Shown here piece after piece: positions 19,701 to 29,128 of a DNA stretch of 55,464 nt (position 1 is its first letter; every line of letters starts with the position of its first letter). Origin of the DNA: an uncultured Methylotenera sp. GTDB lineage: Bacteria > Pseudomonadota > Gammaproteobacteria > Burkholderiales > Methylophilaceae. The notes below the pieces were generated by a model that saw nothing but the letters and a program-made list of their open reading frames with translations, searched no databases and had not been told where the DNA came from. The DNA is taken from assembly GCF_946479685.1 (NCBI RefSeq), contig NZ_CAMLGS010000013.1, positions 1 to 55,464 of the forward strand, read 5' to 3'. A program made the position numbers and the translations under genes.

Positions 19701-20297
19701 GTGCCAGTCTCGGCACTCATACTGGCAGGTGGCCTGGCCACACGCATGGGCGGCGTTGATAAGGGGTTAGTCCCATTCCAATCCCAGCCCATGATTCAGC
19801 ATGTGCTTGCCAGACTATCACCACAAGCCAGTGAAATCATGATCAATGCCAATCGTGAGCTTGTCTACTACAACAGCCTAGGCTACCGCGTACTACAAGA
19901 TGAAATCGCAGATTTCGCAGGGCCGCTGGCAGGGATACAGCTAGGGCTTAAACACGCCACGCATGATTTAGTACTGTTCGTGCCGTGCGACTCACCACTA
20001 CTGCCAACAGACTTGGTGCAAAAGCTCAGCGCAGGCTTATTACAAGCCAATGCGGACATTGCCGTGGCCACTTGTGGCAACAATAGCCACCCAGTATTTT
20101 GCCTATGTAAAAAAACACTGCTTGCCAGCTTGGAGGAGTTTTTAGCCCAGGGCAACAGAAAAGTACATGCATGGCAGAAAAGTCAGCGTTACATAGAGGT
20201 GGATTTTGGCGACAACAACGATGCTTTTGAAAACCTGAACAGCCAGGATGACATTATCAAACTAGAAGCAAAATTAGCACAAAGCAATGCACATTAG
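19701..20297 (+). CDS. mobA: Molybdenum cofactor guanylyltransferase
   Basis: MobA joins GMP from GTP to molybdopterin, giving the guanine dinucleotide form needed by formate dehydrogenases. The nucleotide-binding motif is LILAGGLATRMGGVDKGLVP near the N-terminus, and the metal-binding Asp is in VLFVPCDSPLLP. The 198-residue length is normal. It begins with GTG immediately after the moaA stop (no spacer), so translation is probably coupled. This activity fits the bis-MGD cofactor of FdsA. Confidence 0.96.
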   Translation: MPVSALILAGGLATRMGGVDKGLVPFQSQPMIQHVLARLSPQASEIMINANRELVYYNSLGYRVLQDEIADFAGPLAGIQLGLKHATHDLVLFVPCDSPLLPTDLVQKLSAGLLQANADIAVATCGNNSHPVFCLCKKTLLASLEEFLAQGNRKVHAWQKSQRYIEVDFGDNNDAFENLNSQDDIIKLEAKLAQSNAH

Positions 20298-20393
20298 GCA
20301 CAGCAACTGCAGAAACTATCACAACAGGTGCAGAACCTATAATCGCCTTTAACGTAGTAAACTACTCCATTAACACTCAACGCACACACACCA

Positions 20394-21668
20394 ATGACTA
20401 GTGACACCACCCTCCAAAACTTAGCTAACAACCCTAGCTGCATGGATGATTACGACCCTAATGCCATGCATGTCGCAAAAGCCCGTGAGTTTATTCGGCA
20501 ATTCTTAAACCCGGTTTCTGCAATTGAAACGCTGGCGCTGCGTGATAGCCTTGGCCGCGTGCTGGCAGCAGACATCAGCTCACCGGCAAACGTCCCCAAC
20601 TACGATAACTCTGCCATGGATGGTTATGCGCTTAAAGCCAGCGACCTTGCGGCAACTCGACTCAAAGTAATAGGTACCACATTTGCCGGAAGGGCATTTA
20701 ATGGCACAGTAGGAGATGGCGAGTGCGTCAGAGTCATGACCGGTGCCGCCATGCCGACTGGTACAGATACCGTAGTAGTGCAAGAAAGAACCGTCACGGA
20801 TGGCGAGTTTATCAATATCAGCGAGGCGCCCAAACCACAGGCCAATGTGCGCTACGCAGGGGAAGATTTAAAACTAGGGCAAACCGTTCTGGCGCAAGGC
20901 CACCTGATGCGCCCCGCAGATTTAGGCTTAATTGCATCACTAGGGATTGCAGAGGTGCAGGCTTATCGCAAATTAAAAGTAGCCTTCTTTTCTACCGGGG
21001 ATGAGTTGGTAGGGGTAGGAAAACCGCTTCAAACCGGACAAGTCTACGATAGCAACCGCTACACCCTTTTTGGCATGCTCACCAGATTAGGCGTTGAAGT
21101 CATTGATCTAGGTGCAATTGCAGATGACCCGGCACAGCTGGAGGCAACATTACTCAACGCAGCCCAGCAAGCAGATGTAGTCATCACCAGCGGTGGCGTA
21201 TCTGTAGGTGAGGCTGACTATATGAAGCTATTATTGGCAAAACATGGCCAAGTCATGTTCTGGAAAGTCTCCATGAAACCAGGCCGGCCACTCGCTTATG
21301 GCAAGGTAGGCAATGCGCATTACTTTGGTCTGCCTGGCAACCCAGTGGCGGTCATGGTCACGTTTTATCAGTTTGTACGCGTTGCATTACTCAGGCTCAT
21401 GGGGCAATCTACCCCTGTACCGCTACCGATGTTTCAAGTACAGTGCACGCAAGCAATTAAAAAGCTGACAGGACGCACAGAGTTCCAGCGCGGCATTTTA
21501 TTCACCGACACAGACGGCGTATGGCGCGTAAAACCAACCGGCGCACAAGGCTCGGCATTATTAAGCTCCATGTCGTTAGCTAATTGTTTTATAGTGCTGG
21601 ATGACAATGTTGGCAATCTGGATGCCGGTGCAACAGTTCAAGTGCAGGTGTTAGATGGTATTATCTAG
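20394..21668 (+). CDS. moeA: Molybdopterin molybdenumtransferase
   Basis: MoeA inserts molybdate into adenylylated molybdopterin. Recognisable segments are NYDNSAMDGYAL near residue 67, RVMTGAAMPTGTDTVVVQE, the VAFFSTGDELVGVG and YDSNRYTL region, ITSGGVSVGEADY, and KPGRPLAYG with GLPGNPVAVMVTF. All domains of the 400-residue MoeA core are present in this 424-residue protein, after a short non-conserved N-terminus. It is the third gene of the moaA-mobA-moeA set, with a 96-base gap after mobA. Confidence 0.97.
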   Translation: MTSDTTLQNLANNPSCMDDYDPNAMHVAKAREFIRQFLNPVSAIETLALRDSLGRVLAADISSPANVPNYDNSAMDGYALKASDLAATRLKVIGTTFAGRAFNGTVGDGECVRVMTGAAMPTGTDTVVVQERTVTDGEFINISEAPKPQANVRYAGEDLKLGQTVLAQGHLMRPADLGLIASLGIAEVQAYRKLKVAFFSTGDELVGVGKPLQTGQVYDSNRYTLFGMLTRLGVEVIDLGAIADDPAQLEATLLNAAQQADVVITSGGVSVGEADYMKLLLAKHGQVMFWKVSMKPGRPLAYGKVGNAHYFGLPGNPVAVMVTFYQFVRVALLRLMGQSTPVPLPMFQVQCTQAIKKLTGRTEFQRGILFTDTDGVWRVKPTGAQGSALLSSMSLANCFIVLDDNVGNLDAGATVQVQVLDGII

Positions 21669-21827
21669 CGCCATATTTATTGAGTTTAGTGAGTGTAAAT
21701 AATCATGTATGAGATGAGCAGCAAACACAGCGTAAGCCACCAAAATAGCAGCCTAGCAATCAAGGTTGCTTGTTGTATAATTTCGCGTCATATTTAAATA
21801 CGCTCCTCTCAATCAGGTCTATTTTCT

Positions 21828-22574
21828 TTGAACTCCGCGGCAACTCAACCCGACTCAGCGGGATACAACACCATCGTATGGGCGATTGTTTGCTCCATGC
21901 TGCTGCATGGTTTGCTCATCCTAATTATCCCCAATATTCATTTTGACACAGTGAGGGAAAAGCCTGAGGTTTTAGAGATTCAATTGGTACAGCAGCCTGC
22001 CCCACCTCCGCCAGCACCACCACAACCGGTGCAACCCCCACCTGAAGTCGTGGAGCCGCAAACCAAAACCACACCTAAACCAACGCCTAAGCCCGTTGTG
22101 AAGCCAACGCCCAGCCCGATTGTGCAAGAGGCAAAACCCATCACAGAAACGCCCGCCATCACGCCTGCACCAGAAGTAATTGCAGTCAAACCAGCAGCAG
22201 AGCGTCCTACAGTAACGCATAGCGCACCAGCAGCCGAGCCGGTAAAAGAAGCCCCGCCTATGCCCAGCCAAGCCGATATCGACAACGCTACTGGGCGTTA
22301 TGGCAACGCACTTTGGAACGCCATCAGCAAACATAAAAAGTACCCAAAAATTGCGCAAATGCGCGGCTGGCAGGGTGAAACGGTTGTGGAGCTGGAGCTA
22401 GATGGCACAGGCAAACTAAAATCAAAGAAAATTACGCAATCTAGCGGTTATGACGTGCTGGATAAACAAGCGCTGGAAATGGTAGAAAAAGCCATTCCCT
22501 TCCCTACCCCGCCTGAAGCATTACGCAACAGCACTTTCACCATTCTGGTTCCCGTACCATTTAAGCTCGAATAA
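21828..22574 (+). CDS. TonB-family energy transducer
   Basis: A 248-residue TonB-like protein: one N-terminal membrane segment (WAIVCSMLLHGLLILII), a long Pro/Lys-rich periplasmic spacer (residues ~55-150), and a C-terminal TonB domain (residues ~165-248) with YPKIAQMRGWQGETVVELEL, SSGYDVLDKQALEMV and FPTPPEALR. TonB proteins couple the inner-membrane proton-motive force to outer-membrane receptors. No exbB/exbD or receptor genes are nearby, so its partner is unknown. Translation probably starts at TTG 21828, since no ATG precedes the membrane segment. The sensor kinase gene follows after 18 bases. Confidence 0.92.
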   Translation: MNSAATQPDSAGYNTIVWAIVCSMLLHGLLILIIPNIHFDTVREKPEVLEIQLVQQPAPPPPAPPQPVQPPPEVVEPQTKTTPKPTPKPVVKPTPSPIVQEAKPITETPAITPAPEVIAVKPAAERPTVTHSAPAAEPVKEAPPMPSQADIDNATGRYGNALWNAISKHKKYPKIAQMRGWQGETVVELELDGTGKLKSKKITQSSGYDVLDKQALEMVEKAIPFPTPPEALRNSTFTILVPVPFKLE

Positions 22575-22592
22575 TCACTTGATACTGCTGCT

Positions 22593-24077
22593 GTGGCTAA
22601 AAAGAAGACCTCTCTTAAAGACCTTTTACTCATTCATGAGCTAGCCTTTATTCTGCTCATTTTCTTAGTCGCCTCCATTGGCGCGATTGGCATTCAGTTG
22701 CAAGACCAATCCAGCCAGGAATCGAATCGTATTAACTCATTGGTACAGGAAGTGCAGCAAACACGCGGCGACTTATACCGCCAGCTCAAAGAGCTGTTTG
22801 ACGCTTATTTTCTAGACGACCCAGAAGCCCATACTGAATACAACCAATTCACCCTTTCTGTAGAAAACCATTTCCAACAGTTGCAGCACCTTGCCATAGG
22901 CGAGGCAGAAAAAACCGCTATCAATGACCTGCACGCGGGCTACCGTGCGTTTGTTGCCGAGACCTCCACACTCTTTGACCAAGGCCCACGCCTTAACCGC
23001 AGCGACCTGAAAAAGATACTGAATACAGATCTGGAAGCCGGTATCTTTAATCGCTACGAATATCTGCTGGCAAACACAGAGCAGCTGCTTAATCAGAAAC
23101 AGGCAGAACTAGACGCACAACTTAAAAGCAGCAAACATAAATCTAACTACTTGCTATTTACCCCACTCGCACTCGCCATTCTGCTGCTGGTGTTCTCACG
23201 CGTGTTTCTGAAACGCTCTATCGTGCGTCCGATTGAAGGGGTATTACACGCCACCACTGAAATCAGTGCCGGCAACCTGACACACAAAGCACCCGATGAA
23301 AACATTGAAGAACTCGCATCTCTTTCCAAGGCCGTGAATGAAATGGCGGATAAGCTATTAAATAGCCAGGAAAACCTGATACGTACCGAAAAACAGGCAG
23401 CGCAAGGCTTACTGGTTCCCATGCTGGCGCACAATATCCGCAACCCGTTAGCTAGCATACGCGCTACGGCGCAGGTGATGGATGACCCTAGCAACAACGC
23501 GGAAACGCAAGAGTCGATTTACGGCATTATCAATACCGTAGATAGACTGGAACGCTGGACTGGTGCACTGCTAGCCTATTTACACCCATTGCAACCGCAG
23601 CCCACTTACACCAATATGCGCGAAATTGTGAACGGCTCACTTAGCCCGTTACAGCAAAAAATTGCAGAGAAATCTATTCAGCTCACGTTGCCGAACTGGC
23701 CTAAACCCAACGCCATCTACAGCGATCAAATATTTACCGACCATCACCTGCTGGAGCAAGTAATCTACAACCTGCTGCTAAACGCCATTGACGCATCGGG
23801 AAAAAGCTCCCCTTTAGAAATCGCATGCAAGATCACGCAGGATGCCTTCGACTTACGCTTGATGGACCGCGGCAGCGGTATGCCGTTTACACCGGACCCC
23901 AGCGCCATGAGTGCGCCCACCACTAAACGCTTTGGCACCGGCATCGGCATTCCGTTTGCATTCAAGGTGTGCGATGTATTAGGCGGCACGCTACAGTTCG
24001 CTGCACGACCGGGTGGCGGCACGGTAATTACCATTGTATTGCCGAGGGTGCTCAATACGCACCATACTCGTAGCTAA
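22593..24077 (+). CDS. Orphan membrane sensor histidine kinase
   Basis: A 494-residue kinase, GTG start. Membrane segment 1 is at residues ~15-35, then a helical periplasmic sensor region (~40-185, CHASE3-like), membrane segment 2 (~186-205), a HAMP domain (~206-260), a HisKA-type dimerisation domain with the phosphorylated His280 in PMLAHNIRNPLASIRATAQ, and the ATPase domain with N box LEQVIYNLLLNAIDAS, G1 DRGSGMPF and G2 GTGIGIPFAF. The residue after His280 is Asn, where most HisKA kinases have Glu. Closest in style to NtrB/AtoS-type kinases. No response regulator gene is adjacent. Located 18 bases after the TonB-like gene, which suggests cotranscription, though the link may be chance. Confidence 0.92.
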   Translation: MAKKKTSLKDLLLIHELAFILLIFLVASIGAIGIQLQDQSSQESNRINSLVQEVQQTRGDLYRQLKELFDAYFLDDPEAHTEYNQFTLSVENHFQQLQHLAIGEAEKTAINDLHAGYRAFVAETSTLFDQGPRLNRSDLKKILNTDLEAGIFNRYEYLLANTEQLLNQKQAELDAQLKSSKHKSNYLLFTPLALAILLLVFSRVFLKRSIVRPIEGVLHATTEISAGNLTHKAPDENIEELASLSKAVNEMADKLLNSQENLIRTEKQAAQGLLVPMLAHNIRNPLASIRATAQVMDDPSNNAETQESIYGIINTVDRLERWTGALLAYLHPLQPQPTYTNMREIVNGSLSPLQQKIAEKSIQLTLPNWPKPNAIYSDQIFTDHHLLEQVIYNLLLNAIDASGKSSPLEIACKITQDAFDLRLMDRGSGMPFTPDPSAMSAPTTKRFGTGIGIPFAFKVCDVLGGTLQFAARPGGGTVITIVLPRVLNTHHTRS

Positions 24078-24239
24078 TTAGCGTAAGGCCAACCCAGGCT
24101 GGCATCAAGACTCGCCAGCATCAACTGGAAACCAATATTTTTTCAAAATTATTAGCGTTTACTGGTTATATAGGCTTGCCTTAATCAGGCTTTTTATCAA
24201 CAATGGAGCTAACGTTTTATATCAGCGAACAATTCTCTT

Positions 24240-24695
24240 ATGCTTAACCAAACCGTACCTGATTTCCAATTACCTGCAACCAGCGGAAAAACATTCCAGC
24301 GCTCTGCTTATTTAGGTAAGTACCTCGTTATTTATTTTTATCCAAAGGACTCTACACCTGGGTGCACCACTCAAGGCATGCAGTTTCGGGATGCTTATGC
24401 GGATTTTCAAGCCAAGAATACGGAAATCTTCGGCATCTCACGGGACAGCTTAAAGTCGCATGAGAACTTTAAGGCAAAATTCAGCTTCCCGTTCGAGCTT
24501 CTAGCCGACACGGAAGAGGCAGCCTGTACGCTGTTTAATGTGATTAAAATGAAGAACATGTACGGCAAGCAAGTCAGAGGCATTGAACGCAGCACCTTTA
24601 TTATTGATACTAACGGCACTTTAATTAAGGAATGGCGCGGCGTTAAGGTAGATGGTCATGCCGCAGAGGTGTTAAGCTTCATCAGTGCATTATAG
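24240..24695 (+). CDS. Bcp/PrxQ-type peroxiredoxin
   Basis: A 151-residue thiol peroxidase that reduces hydrogen and organic peroxides in the cytoplasm. The peroxidatic Cys42 is in FYPKDSTPGCTTQGMQFRDAY, with the catalytic Thr/Arg pattern (R at SRDSLKSHENF). Most PrxQ members carry a resolving Cys five residues after the first; here that place is Met47, so the only other Cys (EEAACTLF, residue ~98) or an external thiol must serve. It is a single gene without operon partners. Confidence 0.92.
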   Translation: MLNQTVPDFQLPATSGKTFQRSAYLGKYLVIYFYPKDSTPGCTTQGMQFRDAYADFQAKNTEIFGISRDSLKSHENFKAKFSFPFELLADTEEAACTLFNVIKMKNMYGKQVRGIERSTFIIDTNGTLIKEWRGVKVDGHAAEVLSFISAL

Positions 24696-24871
24696 TTTTA
24701 GTGGTCAGGCAATTACGATTAAACAAACTCAGGGGTTGGCAAAACAAAGGTTGGACAACTGTATTAATAGAATCATTACATTGAATAGCAACAACAATAC
24801 GCAGTATGCATTTAGTAATTTTTTAACTTAATTTAACCCCATTACATTCATCATTTATTAGAAAGTCTTTT

Positions 24872-26269
24872 ATGTCCAAAAAAGATACTGGTATATCCAA
24901 ACTATTTGTTCTTGATACGAATGTACTCATGCATGATCCCTCTTCACTATTCAGATTTGAAGAGCACGACATCTACCTACCGATGGTCACGCTGGAGGAG
25001 TTAGACAATAACAAAAAGGGCCTGACTGAGGTTGCCCGCAACGCACGTCAAGTTAGCCGTAATTTAGAAGACATCGTCAGCTCAGACCTGACCAACCTAG
25101 AACTAGGCTGTGCTTTATCTCGCAATGGCAACAAACAAGCCACGGGCCGCTTATTCTTACAAACTACACAACTACACCTAGACTTGCCTGGTCTTGCCGG
25201 CAGCAAAGCTGATAATCAAATCATCAGCGTAGTGCTATGCCTGCAGAAGCAGCACGCTAACCGACAAGTCATCCTCGTCAGCAAAGACATCAACATCCGC
25301 ATTAAAGCGCGTGCTATGGGTGTGCTGGCTGAAGATTACTTTAACGACAAAGTATTAGAAGATACCGACGTACTCTATAGCGGCATGAAAGAACTGCCTG
25401 CCGATTTCTGGGACAACCACAGTAAAGCAATGGAGTCCTGGCAAGAATCTGGCCGCATGTTTTACCGCCTCACCGGCCCACTGTGCAAAACTTTTTTAGT
25501 AAATGAATTTGTTTATTACGAGTTTGAGAAGCCATTCCATGCTATTGTGCGCAGCCTGGAGAAAGATACGGCAGTGCTTGAGGTGGTGAAAGATCACTTA
25601 ATCCCTAAACATAATGTATGGGGTATCACCGCACGTAACCGTGAGCAGAACTTTGCCTTAAACCTGCTGATGGATCCGGAAATAGACTTTGTTTCTTTAC
25701 TGGGACAAGCCGGCACAGGTAAAACGCTGTTAACATTGGCAGCCGCACTCACTCAGGTACTGGATAAGAAAATTTATTCAGAGATCATTATGACGCGTGT
25801 AACGGTACCAGTCGGTGAAGATATCGGCTTTTTACCTGGCACCGAAGAAGAGAAAATGACACCGTGGATGGGTGCGTTAGAAGATAACTTGGATGTACTA
25901 AATAAGAGCGACGAGGAAGCTGGTGATTGGGGGCGTGCCGCAACCCAGGACCTGATTCGTACTCGCATTAAAATTAAATCATTAAACTTTATGCGTGGCC
26001 GCACTTTCCTAAATAAATTTTTAATTATTGATGAAGCGCAAAACCTCACGCCTAAGCAAATGAAAACCCTAATCACCCGTGCGGGGCCTGGCACTAAAGT
26101 TGTTTGTTTGGGTAATATCGCACAAATCGATACCCCTTACTTAACAGAAGGTAGCTCCGGGCTTACTTACGTGGTAGATCGCTTTAAAGGCTGGAGCCAC
26201 AATGGGCATATCACGTTACAACGTGGTGAACGCTCACGTCTGGCTGACTTTGCGGCGGAAATTTTATAG
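24872..26269 (+). CDS. PIN-domain/PhoH-family ATPase
   Basis: A 465-residue two-domain protein. Residues ~8-150 form a PIN nuclease domain: LFVLDTNVLMHDP supplies the first metal-binding Asp, and VTLEELDNNKKG and LVSKDINIRIKARAMG supply further acidic residues. Residues ~240-465 form a PhoH ATPase with the Walker A loop LLGQAGTGKTLLT and Walker B FLIIDEAQNLTPKQMKTLI. PIN-PhoH proteins such as mycobacterial PhoH2 act as RNA helicase-nucleases; the role in this organism is not established. An AGAAAG ribosome site precedes ATG 24872. Family call secure. Confidence 0.95.
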   Translation: MSKKDTGISKLFVLDTNVLMHDPSSLFRFEEHDIYLPMVTLEELDNNKKGLTEVARNARQVSRNLEDIVSSDLTNLELGCALSRNGNKQATGRLFLQTTQLHLDLPGLAGSKADNQIISVVLCLQKQHANRQVILVSKDINIRIKARAMGVLAEDYFNDKVLEDTDVLYSGMKELPADFWDNHSKAMESWQESGRMFYRLTGPLCKTFLVNEFVYYEFEKPFHAIVRSLEKDTAVLEVVKDHLIPKHNVWGITARNREQNFALNLLMDPEIDFVSLLGQAGTGKTLLTLAAALTQVLDKKIYSEIIMTRVTVPVGEDIGFLPGTEEEKMTPWMGALEDNLDVLNKSDEEAGDWGRAATQDLIRTRIKIKSLNFMRGRTFLNKFLIIDEAQNLTPKQMKTLITRAGPGTKVVCLGNIAQIDTPYLTEGSSGLTYVVDRFKGWSHNGHITLQRGERSRLADFAAEIL

Positions 26270-26327
26270 GTTCAATTATGTGTAACAAGCTCAACAAGCA
26301 GTGCTGTTTTATCAAGGGTGATTTCTA

Positions 26328-27494
26328 ATGCGGATGTGCAAAGGCTTTTATACCTTACTCACAGCGCAGTTTTTATCTGCCCTTGCTGACAACGCACTGC
26401 TTTTTGCAGCAATTGCACTATTGGCTAAGCTTCACTCGCCAGACTGGCACACACCGCTATTGCAACAATTCTTTGTGATTTCCTACATTGTACTAGCCCC
26501 ATTTGTAGGTTCATTTGCTGACGCCCTACCCAAAGGTCGCGTCATGTTTCTTGCCAATGCCATTAAATTCATCGGCAGCCTCGCCATGCTGCTGGGCATG
26601 CCGCCACTGTATGCTTACGGCGTTGTCGGCATCGGTGCCGCTGCTTACTCCCCGGCAAAATACGGCATTTTGACCGAACTGCTACCCCCAGAAAAACTGG
26701 TGAGTGCTAACGGCTGGATGGAAGGCTCTACAGTGATTGCAATCATACTGGGTGCACTGCTTGGCGGTAGCATGGCCAGTCATGACCCTTATTTTGCGAT
26801 GGTATTTATCACCTTGCTGTATCTTGTCGCCGCCGTCTTCAACATTTACATCCCTAAACTACCAATTGACCATCAGTTGCCGAAGAAAAACCCAGCATTT
26901 ATGCTTTACGACTTCTGGCAATCATTTAAAGCATTATGGGTAGATACACGCGGCCAAGTGTCATTAGCTGTTACCACGCTATTCTGGGGCGCTGGTGCCA
27001 CCTTACGCCTAGTAGTCATTGCATGGGCTGCCAGCACGCTTAATTTCGGCCTAGAACAAGCCACACAGCTAATGGCGATACTAGCGGTAGGCATTGCTGC
27101 CGGTTCAGTGGTAGCTGCCAGCTATATCAAGCTGGAAGAGTCCACCAAAGTCTTGCCAGCAGGCATCGTCATGGGCGTACTGGTGGTAATCATGGCATTT
27201 GTACAGCATTGGCAGGTCGCAGTTGTCTTGCTATTCATTATCGGTGCACTCGCAGGCTTCTTTGTGGTGCCATTAAACGCGCTATTGCAGCACCGTGGGC
27301 ATGAGTTAATCGGCGCAGGCCACTCTATTGCCGTACAGAATTTTAACGAGCATATCGGCATTCTGTTGATGCTAGGCGCCTACCTACTGATGGTAAAAGC
27401 TGAACTACCTATCAATATGATAGTGATTGTATTTGGCGTATTTGTGAGCCTGTGCATGACCTTTATACATAAGCGCTACAAATACCTCAACTAA
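26328..27494 (+). CDS. lplT: Lysophospholipid transporter LplT-like MFS protein
   Basis: A 388-residue transporter of the major facilitator superfamily with about 12 membrane segments. It opens FYTLLTAQFLSALADNALLF, characteristic of LplT, and has the loop GVGAAAYSPAKYGILTELLP and a conserved GWMEGSTVIA segment. E. coli LplT flips lysophospholipids inward across the inner membrane for re-acylation by Aas. In this window no aas gene adjoins it. Start ATG 26328 has an AAGGG ribosome site. LplT assignment is from these motifs; a general MFS transporter is the fallback. Confidence 0.9.
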   Translation: MRMCKGFYTLLTAQFLSALADNALLFAAIALLAKLHSPDWHTPLLQQFFVISYIVLAPFVGSFADALPKGRVMFLANAIKFIGSLAMLLGMPPLYAYGVVGIGAAAYSPAKYGILTELLPPEKLVSANGWMEGSTVIAIILGALLGGSMASHDPYFAMVFITLLYLVAAVFNIYIPKLPIDHQLPKKNPAFMLYDFWQSFKALWVDTRGQVSLAVTTLFWGAGATLRLVVIAWAASTLNFGLEQATQLMAILAVGIAAGSVVAASYIKLEESTKVLPAGIVMGVLVVIMAFVQHWQVAVVLLFIIGALAGFFVVPLNALLQHRGHELIGAGHSIAVQNFNEHIGILLMLGAYLLMVKAELPINMIVIVFGVFVSLCMTFIHKRYKYLN

Positions 27495-27629
27495 TCCGCA
27501 TTTAACGTTTATACACACTTCCTGCACCGCTAACACTGCGAAATAGCGCATTAGCACCCACAGTTCCTGCTACTGACTAGCACAACAGCCGCGCGCACCT
27601 GAGGTCATACTTAACTGCGCTATAAACAA

Positions 27630-27680
27630 CAAAGGGCGTATCAATAGAACCATATTGCCGGTTTATTGATGCGCCCTTTG
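27630..27680. terminator. Bidirectional hairpin between lplT and the NADH dehydrogenase gene
   Basis: Arms 27630-27646 and 27664-27680 pair over 17 bases with one mismatch (CAAAGGGCGTATCAATA and near-complement), 17-base loop. The two flanking genes converge here. No strong T-run on either side, but stem length supports termination. Confidence 0.7.
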
Positions 27681-27701
27681 CATTGAAAGGCTAACGATTA
27701 A

Positions 27702-29039
27702 TTAATGCAACTTCACGTGTGATTCAGTACGTTTTGCAATCATTCTAGCCAAGGTTTGTAGCGCCATGCTCCAAAAACCATGCAGAGCCATCAAATGCAG
27801 CTTGTACAATGATTGGTACATGGTACGTGCAATCAAACCTTCAATGAATAAACTGCCGCCTGACAGCGCACCCATCAAGTTACCAACGGTAGTGTAGCTA
27901 CCTAAGTTCACTAACGAGCCATAATCTCTGTATCTAAACTCAGGCAGGTCAGTCTTGCCGGCAACGCGGTATTTAAGCGTTTTCACCAGCATGCTCGCCT
28001 GCTGATGCGCAGATTGTGCACGTGGAGGCACGGTAACGTTCTCACCATGCCCTACCCATGGACATGCTGCACAATCGCCAAATGCAAAGATATTTTCATC
28101 CAGCGTAGTTTGCAGTGTAGGCTTAACCAGTAGCTGATTAATACGGTTGGTTTCCAAGCCATCAATCTCACGCAGGAAATCAGGTGCTTTAATACCTGCA
28201 GCCCATACCACGAGAGCAGATGGAATAAAGCGACCGCTGTGGGTTTGCACCCCTTTGCTCGTTACTTCCGTCACGCGCTCACCCATATATAAGTGTACGC
28301 GCAGTTTTCTCAGCTCTAAATCTACAGAATTAGAAAGCTTGGTTGGGAGCGCAGGCAATACACGCTCACTCGCCTCAATTAATGAAATATGCACATCACG
28401 GTCAGGATCAATCTTATCTAACCCGTAAGCCGCTAATTCACGTGTTGTATTATGCAACTCTGCTGAGAGCTCAACCCCGGTAGCACCAGCGCCCACAATC
28501 ACCACTTCCAGCTGACCAGCCTGTACCGGCTCAGCTTGTGTTTGCGCACGCAGCAAGGCATTGTGTAAACGACGGTGGAACTTCTCAGCCTGATCTTGTG
28601 TATCCAGCGCGATAGAATGTTCACGCGCACCTTTAATGCCAAAATCGTTGGTCGTACTGCCAACTGCGATCACCAAGGTGTCATATTTAATAGTACGACG
28701 AGGAATAACCTCTACACCGTCTTCATCATAGTTAGGAGCGATTGAGATTTCTTTTTTAGCCCTATCCAGACTATCCATGCTACCAAGACGGAACTTGAAA
28801 TGATGCCAATGCGCTTGTGCCAAATACACCAGCTCATGCTTCTCCGGGTTCATACTTCCTGCAGCAATTTCATGTAACAGTGGCTTCCAGACATGTGTCT
28901 TTGATTTATCAATCAAAGTAATCTCTGCCTTACCTTTACGCCCTAAACTATCCCCTAGTTTAGTGGCCAACTCTAAACCGCCAGCTCCACCACCTACAAT
29001 GACGATTTGATGCAGTTGCTCCGCTTCCGCTTTACCCAT
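27702..29039 (-). CDS. ndh: Type II NADH dehydrogenase (NDH-2)
   Basis: A 445-residue single-subunit flavoprotein that oxidises NADH and reduces ubiquinone without pumping protons, at the inner face of the membrane. The FAD-binding motif is IVGGGAGGLELATKLG near residue 13; the NADH-binding motif is VIVGAGATGVELSAELHN near residue 180; a second FAD site is IFAFGDCAACPW. The C-terminal amphipathic region after residue ~390 would attach it to the membrane. A GGGAG ribosome site precedes ATG 29039. It is the last gene of the methanol-oxidation stretch on the minus strand, separated from the upstream cytochrome gene by a terminator, so joint transcription is not assured. Confidence 0.92.
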   Translation of the reverse strand: MGKAEAEQLHQIVIVGGGAGGLELATKLGDSLGRKGKAEITLIDKSKTHVWKPLLHEIAAGSMNPEKHELVYLAQAHWHHFKFRLGSMDSLDRAKKEISIAPNYDEDGVEVIPRRTIKYDTLVIAVGSTTNDFGIKGAREHSIALDTQDQAEKFHRRLHNALLRAQTQAEPVQAGQLEVVIVGAGATGVELSAELHNTTRELAAYGLDKIDPDRDVHISLIEASERVLPALPTKLSNSVDLELRKLRVHLYMGERVTEVTSKGVQTHSGRFIPSALVVWAAGIKAPDFLREIDGLETNRINQLLVKPTLQTTLDENIFAFGDCAACPWVGHGENVTVPPRAQSAHQQASMLVKTLKYRVAGKTDLPEFRYRDYGSLVNLGSYTTVGNLMGALSGGSLFIEGLIARTMYQSLYKLHLMALHGFWSMALQTLARMIAKRTESHVKLH

Positions 29040-29082
29040 GTTGCACTCCCTGCATACACTATTATTAAACTCTGAAAATAAA

Positions 29083-29113
29083 AAAACGCTTACTGAACCA
29101 CAGTAAGCGTTTT
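29083..29113 (-). terminator. Terminator of the lipoprotein cytochrome gene
   Basis: A perfect 13-bp stem (AAAACGCTTACTG at 29083-29095, complement at 29101-29113), 5-base loop, with a T-run on the minus strand (complement of the A-run at 29079-29086). Confidence 0.92.
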
Positions 29114-29128
29114 CTATTTTTAAATCAC

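Noticed and set aside
21972..22358. Open frames rich in Gly, Trp and Cys antisense to the TonB-like gene
   Set aside because: They are the reverse reading of the Pro-rich spacer and have no independent signals.
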